Notes: generated from the letters alone by a model not told the origin. A DNA stretch of 10,879 bases from Beijerinckiaceae bacterium (GCA_022702195.1 JAKONB010000276.1:1-10879); one strand, 5' to 3'; positions 1-5,443 are shown, counted from the first letter of the stretch. Translations and numbers: made by a program.

Positions 1-317
1 GGCATCGAGGCGCGGGCGCCCGAGCGCACCGAGACCAGGAGCGGGGTCTTCGGGTCGCCGAAGCCGCGGCCGGTGAGCGCGCCCACCGCGTCGAGGGCGG
101 CCTGGACTTCGGCCTTCAGCTCGGCCGGGTAGGTCTGACCGTGGTCGTAATAGTAGGTGCAGACCTCGGTGGTGATCGTGAAGCCGGGCGGCACCGGCAG
201 GCCGAGATTCGACATCTCGGCGAGGTTGGCCCCCTTGCCGCCGAGCAGGTTGCGCATGGACGACTGGCCCTCGGCCTTGCCGTCACCGAAGGAATAGACC
301 CACTTGCCCATCGTCAT
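1..317 (-). CDS. ppdK: Pyruvate, phosphate dikinase, N-terminal part (cut by window edge)
   Basis: The first 105 residues are visible; the gene continues beyond base 1. The protein begins MTMGKWVYSFGDGKAEG and carries the GGKGANLAEM-(x)-LGLPVPPGFTITTEVC block (residues 26-53) and the PLLVSVRSGA block (residues 92-101). These are the characteristic first motifs of the nucleotide-binding (ATP-grasp) domain of the PPDK family. The family interconverts ATP, phosphate and pyruvate with AMP, PPi and PEP in the cytosol, linking glycolysis/gluconeogenesis and C1 or C4-acid assimilation. Two ATGs are in frame, at 317 and 311. The typical family start (MxKWVYSFG) fits either, and the upstream GGATGG is only a weak Shine-Dalgarno. 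The transpeptidase gene lies upstream on the same strand across a 167-bp gap, so co-transcription is possible but not shown. The family call is secure; the symbol is by family. Confidence 0.93.
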   Translation of the reverse strand, partial: MTMGKWVYSFGDGKAEGQSSMRNLLGGKGANLAEMSNLGLPVPPGFTITTEVCTYYYDHGQTYPAELKAEVQAALDAVGALTGRGFGDPKTPLLVSVRSGARASM

Positions 318-440
318 CCATCCGCTTGCAGGAGTGAAACGCGCCCCAGCGTATCACGGCGGGTTGGACCATCTCCTGCTGCAACGCAAGATGAACGGAT
401 CGATCGGCTCGGGAGGCGGTGACGGAAGTATCCTGCTGTA

Positions 441-458
441 ACGGGCTTTCCCGCCCGT
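441..458 (-). terminator. Weak hairpin after the L,D-transpeptidase gene
   Basis: A 6-bp G+C stem (ACGGGC/GCCCGT) with a 6-base loop sits 27 bases past the stop codon of the minus-strand transpeptidase gene. There is no T tract after it on the minus strand, so it may be only a weak or Rho-assisted end. Confidence 0.3.
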
Positions 459-484
459 CACGCCGGGGCGCGGCGCGATCGGGA

Positions 485-1123
485 TCAGGCGCGGTAGCGG
501 CCGTTGCGCTTCACCAGGACCTGCGTGCCGACGGGTACGCGCTCGTAGAGGTCGACGATGTCCTCGTTGAGCATGCGGACGCAGCCGGAGGAGAGCTGCT
601 CGCCGATGCTCCAGGGCTCGTTGGTGCCGTGGATGCGGAAGAGGGTGTCGCGGTTGCCCTGGTAGAGGTAGAGCGCGCGGGCGCCGAGCGGGTTGTCGAG
701 CCCCCCCTTGCGGGTACGCGGCAGATCGGGGTTGAGCGAGACCATGGTGACGGTGGGGCTCCAATCGGGCCACACGCCCTTGCGGGCGATCCGGGCCTCG
801 CCCTTCCACGAGAAGCCGGCCTTGCCGACGCCGACGCCGTACTGGAGGGCGGTGCCGTCCTCCTGCACCAGGGCGATCTGGCGGTTGTCGATATCGACCA
901 CGATGGTGCCGGGCTTCTCGGGGCCGGTATAGCGCACGACCTGGCGGCGGTATTTCGGATCGAGCCGCGACGTGTCGACGAGGGGCACGTCGAACGGCTT
1001 GTCGGGCATCGTGCCGGTATACCAGGCGGCATCGTCGGCGGCGACATTGACCGGACCACGGGACTGGCAGGCGGCGAGGGGCGCGAGGGCCAGAAGGCCC
1101 AGGACGAGACGGCGGGTTGGCAT
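485..1123 (-). CDS. L,D-transpeptidase (YkuD family) lipoprotein
   Basis: A 212-aa protein that probably makes 3-3 peptidoglycan crosslinks or attaches proteins to peptidoglycan in the periplasm. The N-terminus is a lipoprotein signal: MPTRR, a hydrophobic stretch and the lipobox LAAC with the lipidation Cys at residue 19. The YkuD catalytic domain spans about residues 72-206, from GTIVVDIDNRQIALV to the motif IHGTNEPWSIG...SSGCVRM. The expected catalytic residues are visible (His165, Ser179, Cys181, Arg183). The usual HGCVR/SHGCVR motif reads SSGCVR, a variant I associate with Rhizobiales members. The start at 1123 has a GGAG Shine-Dalgarno 6 bases upstream. No stress-type promoter was found upstream. 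It is a single gene facing away from the VOC gene, and its exact in vivo substrate cannot be told from sequence. Confidence 0.92.
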   Translation of the reverse strand: MPTRRLVLGLLALAPLAACQSRGPVNVAADDAAWYTGTMPDKPFDVPLVDTSRLDPKYRRQVVRYTGPEKPGTIVVDIDNRQIALVQEDGTALQYGVGVGKAGFSWKGEARIARKGVWPDWSPTVTMVSLNPDLPRTRKGGLDNPLGARALYLYQGNRDTLFRIHGTNEPWSIGEQLSSGCVRMLNEDIVDLYERVPVGTQVLVKRNGRYRA

Positions 1124-1388
1124 GGCGGGCTCCGCGGATCGGCGCGTCGGCCGAGAATCATCCCCATGACTAACCGCAAGCGGCCGGCTCGGTTGTGTCT
1201 TTCAGGGCTCAGCCCGGCCGCAAGCGTCCCGGAGACCGGCCGCCTCCACCCTCGCGGGGGCGATCCCCGCAGGGGCGGAGGCGGCCGGACGGCCCCGATC
1301 ACGAAGACGGGAAAACTCCCGATCGTTGCATCGGCGACACCGGCATCCCATCATGCGACTCGTCGTCACGAGCGCCACGCGAGTCCCT
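1124..1388. other. Divergent intergenic region between transpeptidase and VOC genes
   Basis: 265 bases without a convincing gene. It must hold the promoters of both divergent genes. I see no EcfG-type promoter, riboswitch or clear terminator in it. A G+C-rich stretch with inverted CCTC/GGGG words lies around 1245-1285 but forms no long perfect hairpin. Confidence 0.4.
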
Positions 1389-1832
1389 ATGGCCGATACC
1401 CAGACCCTGCCCATCGCCGAGACCGACGCTTCGCTGAAAGGACTCCGGCCGGGAGTCCATCTCGACCATTGCGTGATTCACGTCTCGGACTGGGACCGGG
1501 CCAAGGCCTTCTACGGCGACGTTCTGGGCGCCGAGGTGGTGGCGCGCGGCGACGGCTTCGCGTTCCGGTTCGGCGGCGTCCAGCTCAATGCCCACGGCCC
1601 CGGCGTGGAGGCCACTCCCCTGGCCGACAAACCGGTGATGCCCGGCAACAGCGACCTGTGCTTCCGCTGGTCCGGCTCGATCGAATCCGCCATGGCGCAT
1701 CTGACCAGCCACGGCGTTCCGGTGGAAGTGGGGCCGGTGGAGCGCCACGGCGTCGCCGGCCCCGGAATCAGCGTCTATTTCCGCGATCCGGACGGTTCCT
1801 TGATGGAGTTCATCACCTATCCGGAGCCGTGA
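1389..1832 (+). CDS. VOC-family (glyoxalase/dioxygenase fold) protein, STM3117-like
   Basis: A 147-aa single vicinal-oxygen-chelate domain protein (beta-alpha-beta-beta-beta repeats), probably metal-dependent and cytosolic. It begins MADTQTLPIA; the fold starts at HLDHCVIHVSDWDRAKAFYGDVLG (residues 24-47), continues with FRFGGVQLNAHG (59-70) and ends with VYFRDPDGSLMEFITY (129-144). His27, His69 and Glu140 sit where this family places metal ligands. The middle (MPGNSDLCF, GVPVEVGPVERHG.AGPG) matches what I recall of the 'VOC family virulence protein' subgroup, typified by Salmonella STM3117. Substrate unknown. I chose the ATG at 1389 over upstream in-frame starts (TTG 1326, ATG 1353) because the upstream residues are Arg-rich and unlike the family, but no start here has a good Shine-Dalgarno. 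It converges with the cyclic-nucleotide-binding gene across 75 bases. Confidence 0.85.
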   Translation: MADTQTLPIAETDASLKGLRPGVHLDHCVIHVSDWDRAKAFYGDVLGAEVVARGDGFAFRFGGVQLNAHGPGVEATPLADKPVMPGNSDLCFRWSGSIESAMAHLTSHGVPVEVGPVERHGVAGPGISVYFRDPDGSLMEFITYPEP

Positions 1833-1907
1833 GCCTTCCCAATCCGGTCGATCACCCCGAGACACGCGGATCTGGGCTTTCCTCAAACGCCGCGCGGGCT
1901 GGCTGGA

Positions 1908-2351
1908 TCAGCTCCCGCGCTGGGCGAGCTGTTGGTTGGTCTGTTCGAGGCGCAGGGCGAGTTCGCGCATCACCGTGATGCCGATCTGCGGGAACTGCGT
2001 GAGCAATTCGAGGAAGACGGTGCGGTCGATCCGCAGGGCGGTGGTGGGATCCATCGCCGTCACCGTGGCCGAGCGCGGCTGGTCGGCCAGGATGCCCATC
2101 TCGCCGACGAGCGCATTGGCGCCCAGCAGCGCCAGCCGGAACGGACCCAGCGGCCCGTCGATCGTCACGGCGGCCGAGCCTTCGAGCACCAGATAGGCGG
2201 CGTCCGCCGCATCGCCCCGGGCGAACAATTGCTGCCCGGCCTCGAAATGCACGCGCTCGCTGGTGAAGGCCAGGAGCTTGAGGCGGGAGGGCTCCACGCC
2301 GCGAAACAGGGGAACCTGGCGGAGGGAGGAAACCTCGGTATCGAGGGTCAT
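1908..2351 (-). CDS. Stand-alone cyclic-nucleotide-binding domain protein
   Basis: A 147-aa protein consisting almost wholly of one cNMP-binding (CRP/PKA-type) beta-barrel. The visible order is helix and strand LRQVPLFRGVEPSRLKLLAF (residues 10-29), FEAGQQLFARGDAADAAYLVLEGSAAV (36-62), then the phosphate-binding cassette VGEMGILADQPRSATVTA (82-99). Glu84 and Arg93 lie at the positions that contact the ribose and phosphate of cAMP/cGMP. A C-terminal helix (LALRLEQTNQQL) follows. There is no helix-turn-helix and no enzyme domain, so it is not a CRP-type regulator by itself; it may act as a sensor subunit through protein contacts. The start at 2351 has a GGAG about 11 bases upstream, a little far. 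It is transcribed alone; upstream lies the region that also carries the KGG gene's stress promoter. Confidence 0.88.
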   Translation of the reverse strand: MTLDTEVSSLRQVPLFRGVEPSRLKLLAFTSERVHFEAGQQLFARGDAADAAYLVLEGSAAVTIDGPLGPFRLALLGANALVGEMGILADQPRSATVTAMDPTTALRIDRTVFLELLTQFPQIGITVMRELALRLEQTNQQLAQRGS

Positions 2352-2690
2352 GGGTCGAAGGCTCCGTGGCGCGTCCGTCCCCCGTTCGGTGTCGGTCCGG
2401 TACGATCAGCGCGTATCCATGCGGGTTGCCGAAGCGTTGTCCAGCCCCCACCGCCTAACCTGTTTCGCTCGCTGCGGAACGGTCAAGCTTCACACCCCGG
2501 CCCGAGGCTCCGAATCGGCGGATCGGCATGTCCAGATCGGTTAACGGAGGCGTGATGTGAAGTGGCGCCGGTTTCTCATGCCTGACGCCGAAGGGTGGCC
2601 CGGACGGTTTGTCTAGATCTGGCGATCGGAGGAACCATCGATATTGGCGAAGGTTGTCCCGGCAGTGAGAGCAATGCTGAGGAGGCGCTG
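2352..2690. other. Divergent intergenic region between CNB and KGG genes
   Basis: 339 bases without a supported gene. It holds the promoter of the minus-strand CNB gene (not recognisable) and, at its right end, the EcfG-type promoter and strong Shine-Dalgarno of the KGG gene. Several short open frames cross it, but none has a ribosome site or recognisable product. A GGAAC at 2476-2480 has no matching -10. Confidence 0.5.
2631..2655 (+). promoter_or_regulatory. EcfG-type promoter of the KGG stress gene (one mismatch)
   Basis: GGAAC (2631-2635), 16 bases, then GGTT (2652-2655). The consensus -10 is CGTT, so this copy has one mismatch but keeps the GTT core. The predicted transcript start near 2662 leaves a leader of about 29 bases before the ATG at 2691. 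Confidence 0.75.
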
Positions 2691-2885
2691 ATGGCATCAG
2701 GAAATTCCACCTCGAAGCGGGGCTTTGCCTCGATGGACCTCGAGCGGCAGCGGGAGATCGCGAGCAAGGGCGGCCGGAGCGTTCCAGCCGAGAAGCGTTC
2801 GTTCTCCCAGGATCGCGAACTCGCCTCCAGCGCGGGCCGCAAGGGCGGGCAATCCACCGGCACGGGCCGTCCCGGAGACGAATGA
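2691..2885 (+). CDS. KGG-repeat general stress protein (YciG/GsiB/Con-10 type)
   Basis: A 64-aa, very hydrophilic small protein. It has the KGG-repeat layout: GFASMDLERQREIASKGGRS (residues 12-31) followed after a Ser/Lys/Arg-rich linker by ELASSAGRKGGQST (44-57). The family includes Bacillus GsiB, E. coli YciG and fungal Con-10, all desiccation- or starvation-induced and presumed protective and disordered; the biochemical role is not established. The start is fixed by a textbook Shine-Dalgarno AGGAGG (2680-2685) 5 bases before ATG 2691; the frame is open upstream to 2595 but without a ribosome site there. An EcfG-type promoter lies just upstream and a strong bidirectional terminator 56 bases downstream, so it is a one-gene transcription unit of the general stress response. 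Confidence 0.9.
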   Translation: MASGNSTSKRGFASMDLERQREIASKGGRSVPAEKRSFSQDRELASSAGRKGGQSTGTGRPGDE

Positions 2886-2940
2886 TCGATCGCGCGCAGC
2901 CCTCGCGGGTTGCGCGCTCTTCCGCTTCATCGATCTCGCT

Positions 2941-2981
2941 CAAGCAAAAACCCTCGTCCATCGGACGAGGGTTTTTGCTTG
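2941..2981. terminator. Perfect 19-bp inverted repeat, bidirectional intrinsic terminator
   Basis: Arms 2941-2959 and 2963-2981 are exact reverse complements (19 of 19) around a 3-base loop. Each arm contains a run of five A or T outside the G+C core CCCTCGTCC, giving a U tract on either strand. It lies between convergent genes (KGG on +, the exported protein on -), so it can end transcription from both sides. Confidence 0.9.
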
Positions 2982-3109
2982 TCATCCACCGCGATTTCGC
3001 GGGGTGCGACGGTGCGGTCGCAACATCCGGGTTTTGAAAGATCCGAGACCTTTCGCGGGTGCGGGGCCGAGCTCTGCAGAGTCTCGCCGAAGCCGACCCG
3101 GTCTCGATC

Positions 3110-3487
3110 TCAGGTCATGCAGCGGCCCGGCACCATCCGGCGCGCCTCGGGGCCGGCCAGGGAGCTGATGGCTCGCTCGCACCCCTCCTGCATCGGACGC
3201 CGAACCTTCACCGGGTCCTTGTCGCTGGCGGTGCGACCCGTTTGCGGCTGGGACGGCACCGACCGGGGGGCGGCGCTCGGAATGGCGGCGATGCGGGTCG
3301 GGCTGATGGCGATCGACGCGGCGCGGGTGCCAGGCAGGCCGAGGGTCGACACGGGGGAGGTCGGCGGCTGCGAGATCGTCGTGGGGGGCACCCACTGATC
3401 GGCCGCCTGACGAACGGTCGGCTGGATCAGGAGCGTCAGAACGGCGGCAGGTCCACTCACGCTTAGCAGGAAGCCCGACCGAAACAT
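3110..3487 (-). CDS. Small exported protein of unknown function, EcfG-controlled
   Basis: I do not recognise a named family. The 125-aa product starts MFRSGFLLSVSGPAAVLTLLIQPTVRQAADQW: a positively charged start and hydrophobic core (residues 5-21), then a possible cleavage site near the RQAA-DQ segment, so a secreted or periplasmic protein is likely. The middle (30-90) is low-complexity and rich in Pro, Ser, Thr and Ala. The C-terminus PMQEGCERAISSLAGPEARRMVPGRCMT has two Cys (105 and 123) that could form a disulfide and resembles C-termini I associate with small exported proteins of Rhizobiales. ATG 3487 is preferred over the upstream ATG at 3529 because a GGAG lies 9 bases before it and because the EcfG-type -10 (3531-3528) overlaps the longer start, which would leave no leader for it. 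The predicted leader is about 33 bases. It is divergent from the probable sRNA. Confidence 0.75.
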   Translation of the reverse strand: MFRSGFLLSVSGPAAVLTLLIQPTVRQAADQWVPPTTISQPPTSPVSTLGLPGTRAASIAISPTRIAAIPSAAPRSVPSQPQTGRTASDKDPVKVRRPMQEGCERAISSLAGPEARRMVPGRCMT

Positions 3488-3527
3488 CGTCGTAATCTCC
3501 AGAAGGAGCTTGACAGGTTGTCGGTTC

Positions 3528-3552
3528 AACGCGGAGGGGAAATAACAGTTCC
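3528..3552 (-). promoter_or_regulatory. EcfG-type promoter of the exported-protein gene
   Basis: On the minus strand GGAAC (3552-3548), 16 bases, CGTT (3531-3528): an exact match to the general-stress sigma consensus. It lies 41 bases before the ATG at 3487. Confidence 0.88.
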
Positions 3553-3693
3553 TTAATGCTTTAAATTCGGACGACGTTCAGTAAAGGGTATCCATCGGGT
3601 TCTACCGATCTTCCGAAGGGCCGGGGCCGCCCGAGGTCGGCCGTTGCAGAAAGGTGACTGGCTGCGAAAAATCGATACGACGCGGGCGATTCC

Positions 3694-3718
3694 GGAACCC
3701 GGGGAAGCTTCGCTCGTT
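3694..3718 (+). promoter_or_regulatory. EcfG-type promoter with no ORF downstream (drives the sRNA candidate)
   Basis: GGAAC (3694-3698), 16 bases, CGTT (3715-3718): an exact match. No plausible ORF follows; instead an intrinsic terminator begins 66 bases later. Confidence 0.87.
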
Positions 3719-3724
3719 GATTAG

Positions 3725-3813
3725 ACACCCGGCCGCCTGGTCCTCCCCCCGCATTCCCCTTGTGCATTGGCCGGAACCTTTCGACGGGTCGGATCTCATC
3801 CGGCCCGTTTTTT
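3725..3813 (+). ncRNA. Probable EcfG-dependent small RNA with a C-rich loop, next to phyR
   Basis: The 5' end (about 3725) is estimated from the promoter and the 3' end from the T run of the terminator, giving about 89 nt. Seen directly: a 6-bp stem CCGGCC (3729-3734) with GGCCGG (3769-3774) enclosing a 34-base loop with two C tracts, TCCTCCCCCC (3741-3750) and TTCCCC (3754-3759); then a short linker and a strong terminator hairpin. No start codon with a ribosome site gives a believable peptide. The C-rich, largely unpaired loop suits pairing with G-rich Shine-Dalgarno sequences. TCCCCTTG (3755-3762) is exactly complementary to the ribosome sites of both phyR and nepR. The architecture recalls GsrN, the sigma-T-dependent sRNA of Caulobacter that uses a C-rich loop; I cannot test homology here. 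It converges with phyR, 116 bases from its stop codon. Confidence 0.75.
3784..3813 (+). terminator. Strong intrinsic terminator on the plus strand (3' end of sRNA)
   Basis: An 11-bp stem with one G-T pair (3784-3794 with 3798-3808), 3-base loop, followed by six T (3808-3813, the first shared with the stem). No plus-strand protein gene lies upstream, so its presence argues for a non-coding transcript. Confidence 0.9.
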
Positions 3814-3863
3814 CTTGCGCGCGCGCGGTCGTCAGGACTCCATTGTGATTCAACCCGCCCAGC

Positions 3864-3889
3864 AAAAAGCCCCGGCTCTCGCCGAGGCT
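3864..3889 (-). terminator. Intrinsic terminator of phyR
   Basis: Read on the minus strand: a 9-bp stem with one wobble pair (AGCCTCGGC with GCCGGGGCT), GAGA loop, then TTTTT. It starts 41 bases after the phyR stop codon. Confidence 0.88.
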
Positions 3890-3929
3890 CGTTGCGGGAC
3901 GCCGATGGCGTCCGGCCGGATCGGCGATG

Positions 3930-4733
3930 TCAGGCGGTCTTGGCTTCCCGCCGGCGGGCGCTCTGCTGGAAGAACAGGGCTTGGCTGATCACCGCCGAGA
4001 CGTTGGCGGGCTGGAACGGCTTGGCGATGAGGAAGGCCGGCTCGGGGCGCTCGCCGGTGAGGAAGCGCTCGGGATAGGCGGTGATGAAGATCACCGGAAC
4101 CTCGAAGGTCTTGAGCAGGTCGTTCACCGCGTCGAGGCCGGAACTGCCGTCGGCGAGCTGGATGTCGGCTAGGATCAGGCCGGGCCGCGTGCCCTCGGAC
4201 GCGATCTTGATCGCCTCCGTGCGGGTGCGGGCGACGCCGATCACGTTGTGGCCGAGACCTTCCACCAGGGCCTCGAGATCCATGGCGATCAGTGGCTCGT
4301 CCTCGATGATGAGGATCTCCGTGGCCATGTCGGCGGCAAGCTCACGGCCAGCCTCGTCCACGAGGTCGCGCACCTGCGTCACCGCAACGTCGAGGATGAT
4401 CGCGGCGTCCTCCTCCGAGAACCCCTCCAGGCAGGAGAGCAGGAAGGCCTGACGCGGCAGCGGCGTGATCTGGCCCAGCCGAACCTCGGCCGGCAGGTCG
4501 TGCTGCACGTGCTCGCTCTGGCCGTTCACGGACAGGGAGTTCCAGATGCGGGTGAAGACGCGGAACAGGTCGGCCTTGACGTTCGCGCTGCGTCCGAGCG
4601 TCTCGGGCTCGTTGACCAGCGTCTCCAACGTGGCGGCCACATAGGCGTCGCCGGCCACCTGGCTGCCCGTCAGTGCACGCGCGTAGCGGCGCAGGTAGGG
4701 TAGGTGTTGCACGACGAGTTGAGCTGTCGACAT
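3930..4733 (-). CDS. phyR: PhyR, anti-anti-sigma response regulator of the general stress response
   Basis: A 267-aa two-domain regulator. Residues 1-135 form an EcfG sigma-factor-like domain (sigma2-like MSTAQLVVQHLPYLRRYARALTGS; sigma4-like ITPLPRQAFLLSCLEGFSEEDAA from 89) that cannot act as a sigma factor but mimics one. Residues 138-256 are a receiver domain with acidic Glu144/Asp145, phospho-acceptor Asp190 in ILADIQLADG, Thr218 in the PVIFITAYPE segment (the FAT GUY receiver class) and Lys238 in KPF. In this system, known from M. extorquens and other alphaproteobacteria, phosphorylated PhyR binds the anti-sigma factor NepR and frees EcfG. The ATG at 4733 has the Shine-Dalgarno AAGGGG (4744-4739) 5 bases upstream; longer upstream reading has no family match. 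It is divergent from nepR; an EcfG-type promoter upstream indicates positive autoregulation, and an intrinsic terminator follows. Confidence 0.97.
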   Translation of the reverse strand: MSTAQLVVQHLPYLRRYARALTGSQVAGDAYVAATLETLVNEPETLGRSANVKADLFRVFTRIWNSLSVNGQSEHVQHDLPAEVRLGQITPLPRQAFLLSCLEGFSEEDAAIILDVAVTQVRDLVDEAGRELAADMATEILIIEDEPLIAMDLEALVEGLGHNVIGVARTRTEAIKIASEGTRPGLILADIQLADGSSGLDAVNDLLKTFEVPVIFITAYPERFLTGERPEPAFLIAKPFQPANVSAVISQALFFQQSARRREAKTA

Positions 4734-4737
4734 TATA

Positions 4738-4745
4738 TCCCCTTG
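4738..4745 (-). promoter_or_regulatory. phyR Shine-Dalgarno, complementary to the sRNA loop
   Basis: CAAGGGGA on the minus strand contains the phyR ribosome site. It is identical to the nepR ribosome-site word at 4896-4903 and exactly complementary to 3755-3762 in the loop of the sRNA candidate. Confidence 0.6.
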
Positions 4746-4774
4746 GCTTTGCCGTTCTCGGGCGCCTCCGCCAC

Positions 4775-4799
4775 AACGCGGTATGCAAGGCTCCGTTCC
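4775..4799 (-). promoter_or_regulatory. EcfG-type promoter of phyR
   Basis: On the minus strand GGAAC (4799-4795), 16 bases, CGTT (4778-4775): an exact match 42 bases before the phyR start. The predicted leader is about 35 bases. Its -35 lies only 8 bases from the -35 of the nepR promoter. Confidence 0.92.
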
Positions 4800-4807
4800 G
4801 TCGATCC

Positions 4808-4832
4808 GGAACCGTTTGTTCCGGTCGGCGTT
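4808..4832 (+). promoter_or_regulatory. EcfG-type promoter of nepR
   Basis: GGAAC (4808-4812), 16 bases, CGTT (4829-4832): an exact match, 79 bases before the nepR ATG at 4912. The predicted leader is about 72 bases, longer than those of the other units here. Confidence 0.92.
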
Positions 4833-4895
4833 GCAGGTGCAGCCATGGACCATGTCAAGCCGCAAAACAATCGCGGCGATGTCGCCCGGCGACAT

Positions 4896-4903
4896 CAAGG
4901 GGA
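4896..4903 (+). promoter_or_regulatory. nepR Shine-Dalgarno, complementary to the sRNA loop
   Basis: CAAGGGGA, with AAGGGG ending 9 bases before ATG 4912. This fixes the nepR start at 4912 rather than upstream in-frame ATGs such as 4879. It is the same 8-mer as at phyR. Confidence 0.6.
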
Positions 4904-4911
4904 CTGTACGA

Positions 4912-5175
4912 ATGGATGATTCCGGAAAGGGCCGAGGCCCCTCCACCCCGTATCCTGCGTCCGATCCCGAGGATGGGATCGCGACACGGGATGAGGGGGC
5001 GGCGGCCCGGCTCGACGACCGGCTCGGCCAGGGCCTGAGCGATCACACCCAGAAGCGGATCGGCCTGCATTTGCGGGCCATGTACGACACCATCGTGCAG
5101 CAGCCGGTCCCCGATCGGTTTCGCGACCTTATCGCCCAGCTCGACGCCGCCCGCGATGGCGATTCCACGGATTGA
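4912..5175 (+). CDS. nepR: NepR, anti-sigma factor of EcfG
   Basis: An 87-aa protein with a low-complexity, charged N-terminal tail (residues 1-35: Asp, Gly, Pro, Ala-rich) and the NepR core RLDDRLGQGLSDHTQKRIGLHLRAMYDTIVQQPVPDRFRDLIAQLD in residues 33-78. The core has the two helices joined by the QQPVPDRF turn that clamp EcfG or the sigma-like domain of PhyR. Family role: it sequesters the ECF sigma factor EcfG in unstressed cells and is titrated away by phosphorylated PhyR. The start is chosen by the Shine-Dalgarno AAGGGG 9 bases upstream and by a family-typical length; in-frame ATGs at 4783 and 4879 lack a ribosome site, and 4783 lies upstream of the promoter. It is divergent from phyR. 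Unlike many Rhizobiales loci, no ecfG follows; the next gene is convergent. An EcfG-type promoter puts it in a negative feedback loop. Confidence 0.95.
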   Translation: MDDSGKGRGPSTPYPASDPEDGIATRDEGAAARLDDRLGQGLSDHTQKRIGLHLRAMYDTIVQQPVPDRFRDLIAQLDAARDGDSTD

Positions 5176-5195
5176 TCGGTCCGTTCCTTGAACGA

Positions 5196-5224
5196 AGGGC
5201 CGCCCGGTCTTCGCGGGCGGCCCT
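5196..5224. terminator. G+C-rich hairpin between convergent nepR and DUF1328 genes
   Basis: A perfect 11-bp stem (AGGGCCGCCCG 5196-5206 with 5214-5224) and 7-base loop, 20 bases after the nepR stop and 33 bases past the DUF1328 stop on the other strand. There is no real T tract on either side, so efficiency is uncertain, but the position suits a shared terminator. Confidence 0.65.
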
Positions 5225-5257
5225 AGTGTTGGTTGATCTTGCGCGACGCCCGGCCGA

Positions 5258-5443
5258 TCAGAGCGTCGGGGAACGACCGCGCATCAGGCCGATCACGGCC
5301 GAGATGGCGAAGAGCACGATGGCGACGAAGAACACGAGTTTGGCGGCCTCCATCGCGGTGCCGGCGATACCGCCGAAGCCGAGGAGGGCAGCCACGAGGG
5401 CGACGACGAGGAATGTAACGGCCCAACCGAGCATGGGATTCAA
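5258..5443 (-). CDS. DUF1328 (YtjA-type) small membrane protein
   Basis: A 61-aa protein with two predicted membrane helices (about residues 4-24, MLGWAVTFLVVALVAALLGFGG; and 33-53, AAKLVFFVAIVLFAISAVIGL) joined by a short AGTAMEAA turn, and a short basic tail (RGRSPTL). This is the pattern of the DUF1328/YtjA family of inner-membrane peptides, whose function is unknown; homologs are often stress-induced. The start at 5443 has an AGGGG stretch 4 bases upstream, a close but usable Shine-Dalgarno. An exact EcfG-type promoter lies 50 bases upstream, so it belongs to the general stress regulon. It converges with nepR and is divergent from the 51-aa gene. Confidence 0.9.
   Translation of the reverse strand: MNPMLGWAVTFLVVALVAALLGFGGIAGTAMEAAKLVFFVAIVLFAISAVIGLMRGRSPTL

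Noticed and set aside
419..1978. 519-codon plus-strand frame across the transpeptidase and VOC genes
   Set aside because: It spans two recognised genes and an intergenic region, with Arg/Gly-rich shadow composition.
3773..3777. GGAAC within the sRNA candidate, and another at 2476-2480
   Set aside because: No CGTT or GTT at 16-17 bases downstream in either case.
3817..3827. Alternating GC tract just after the sRNA terminator
   Set aside because: Only 11 bases; short alternating GC runs are common in such high-GC DNA and no function is indicated.
3561..3865. Short minus- and plus-strand ORFs (60-105 codons) between the exported protein and phyR
   Set aside because: None has a ribosome site or family resemblance, and the promoter and terminator arrangement fits a non-coding RNA better.
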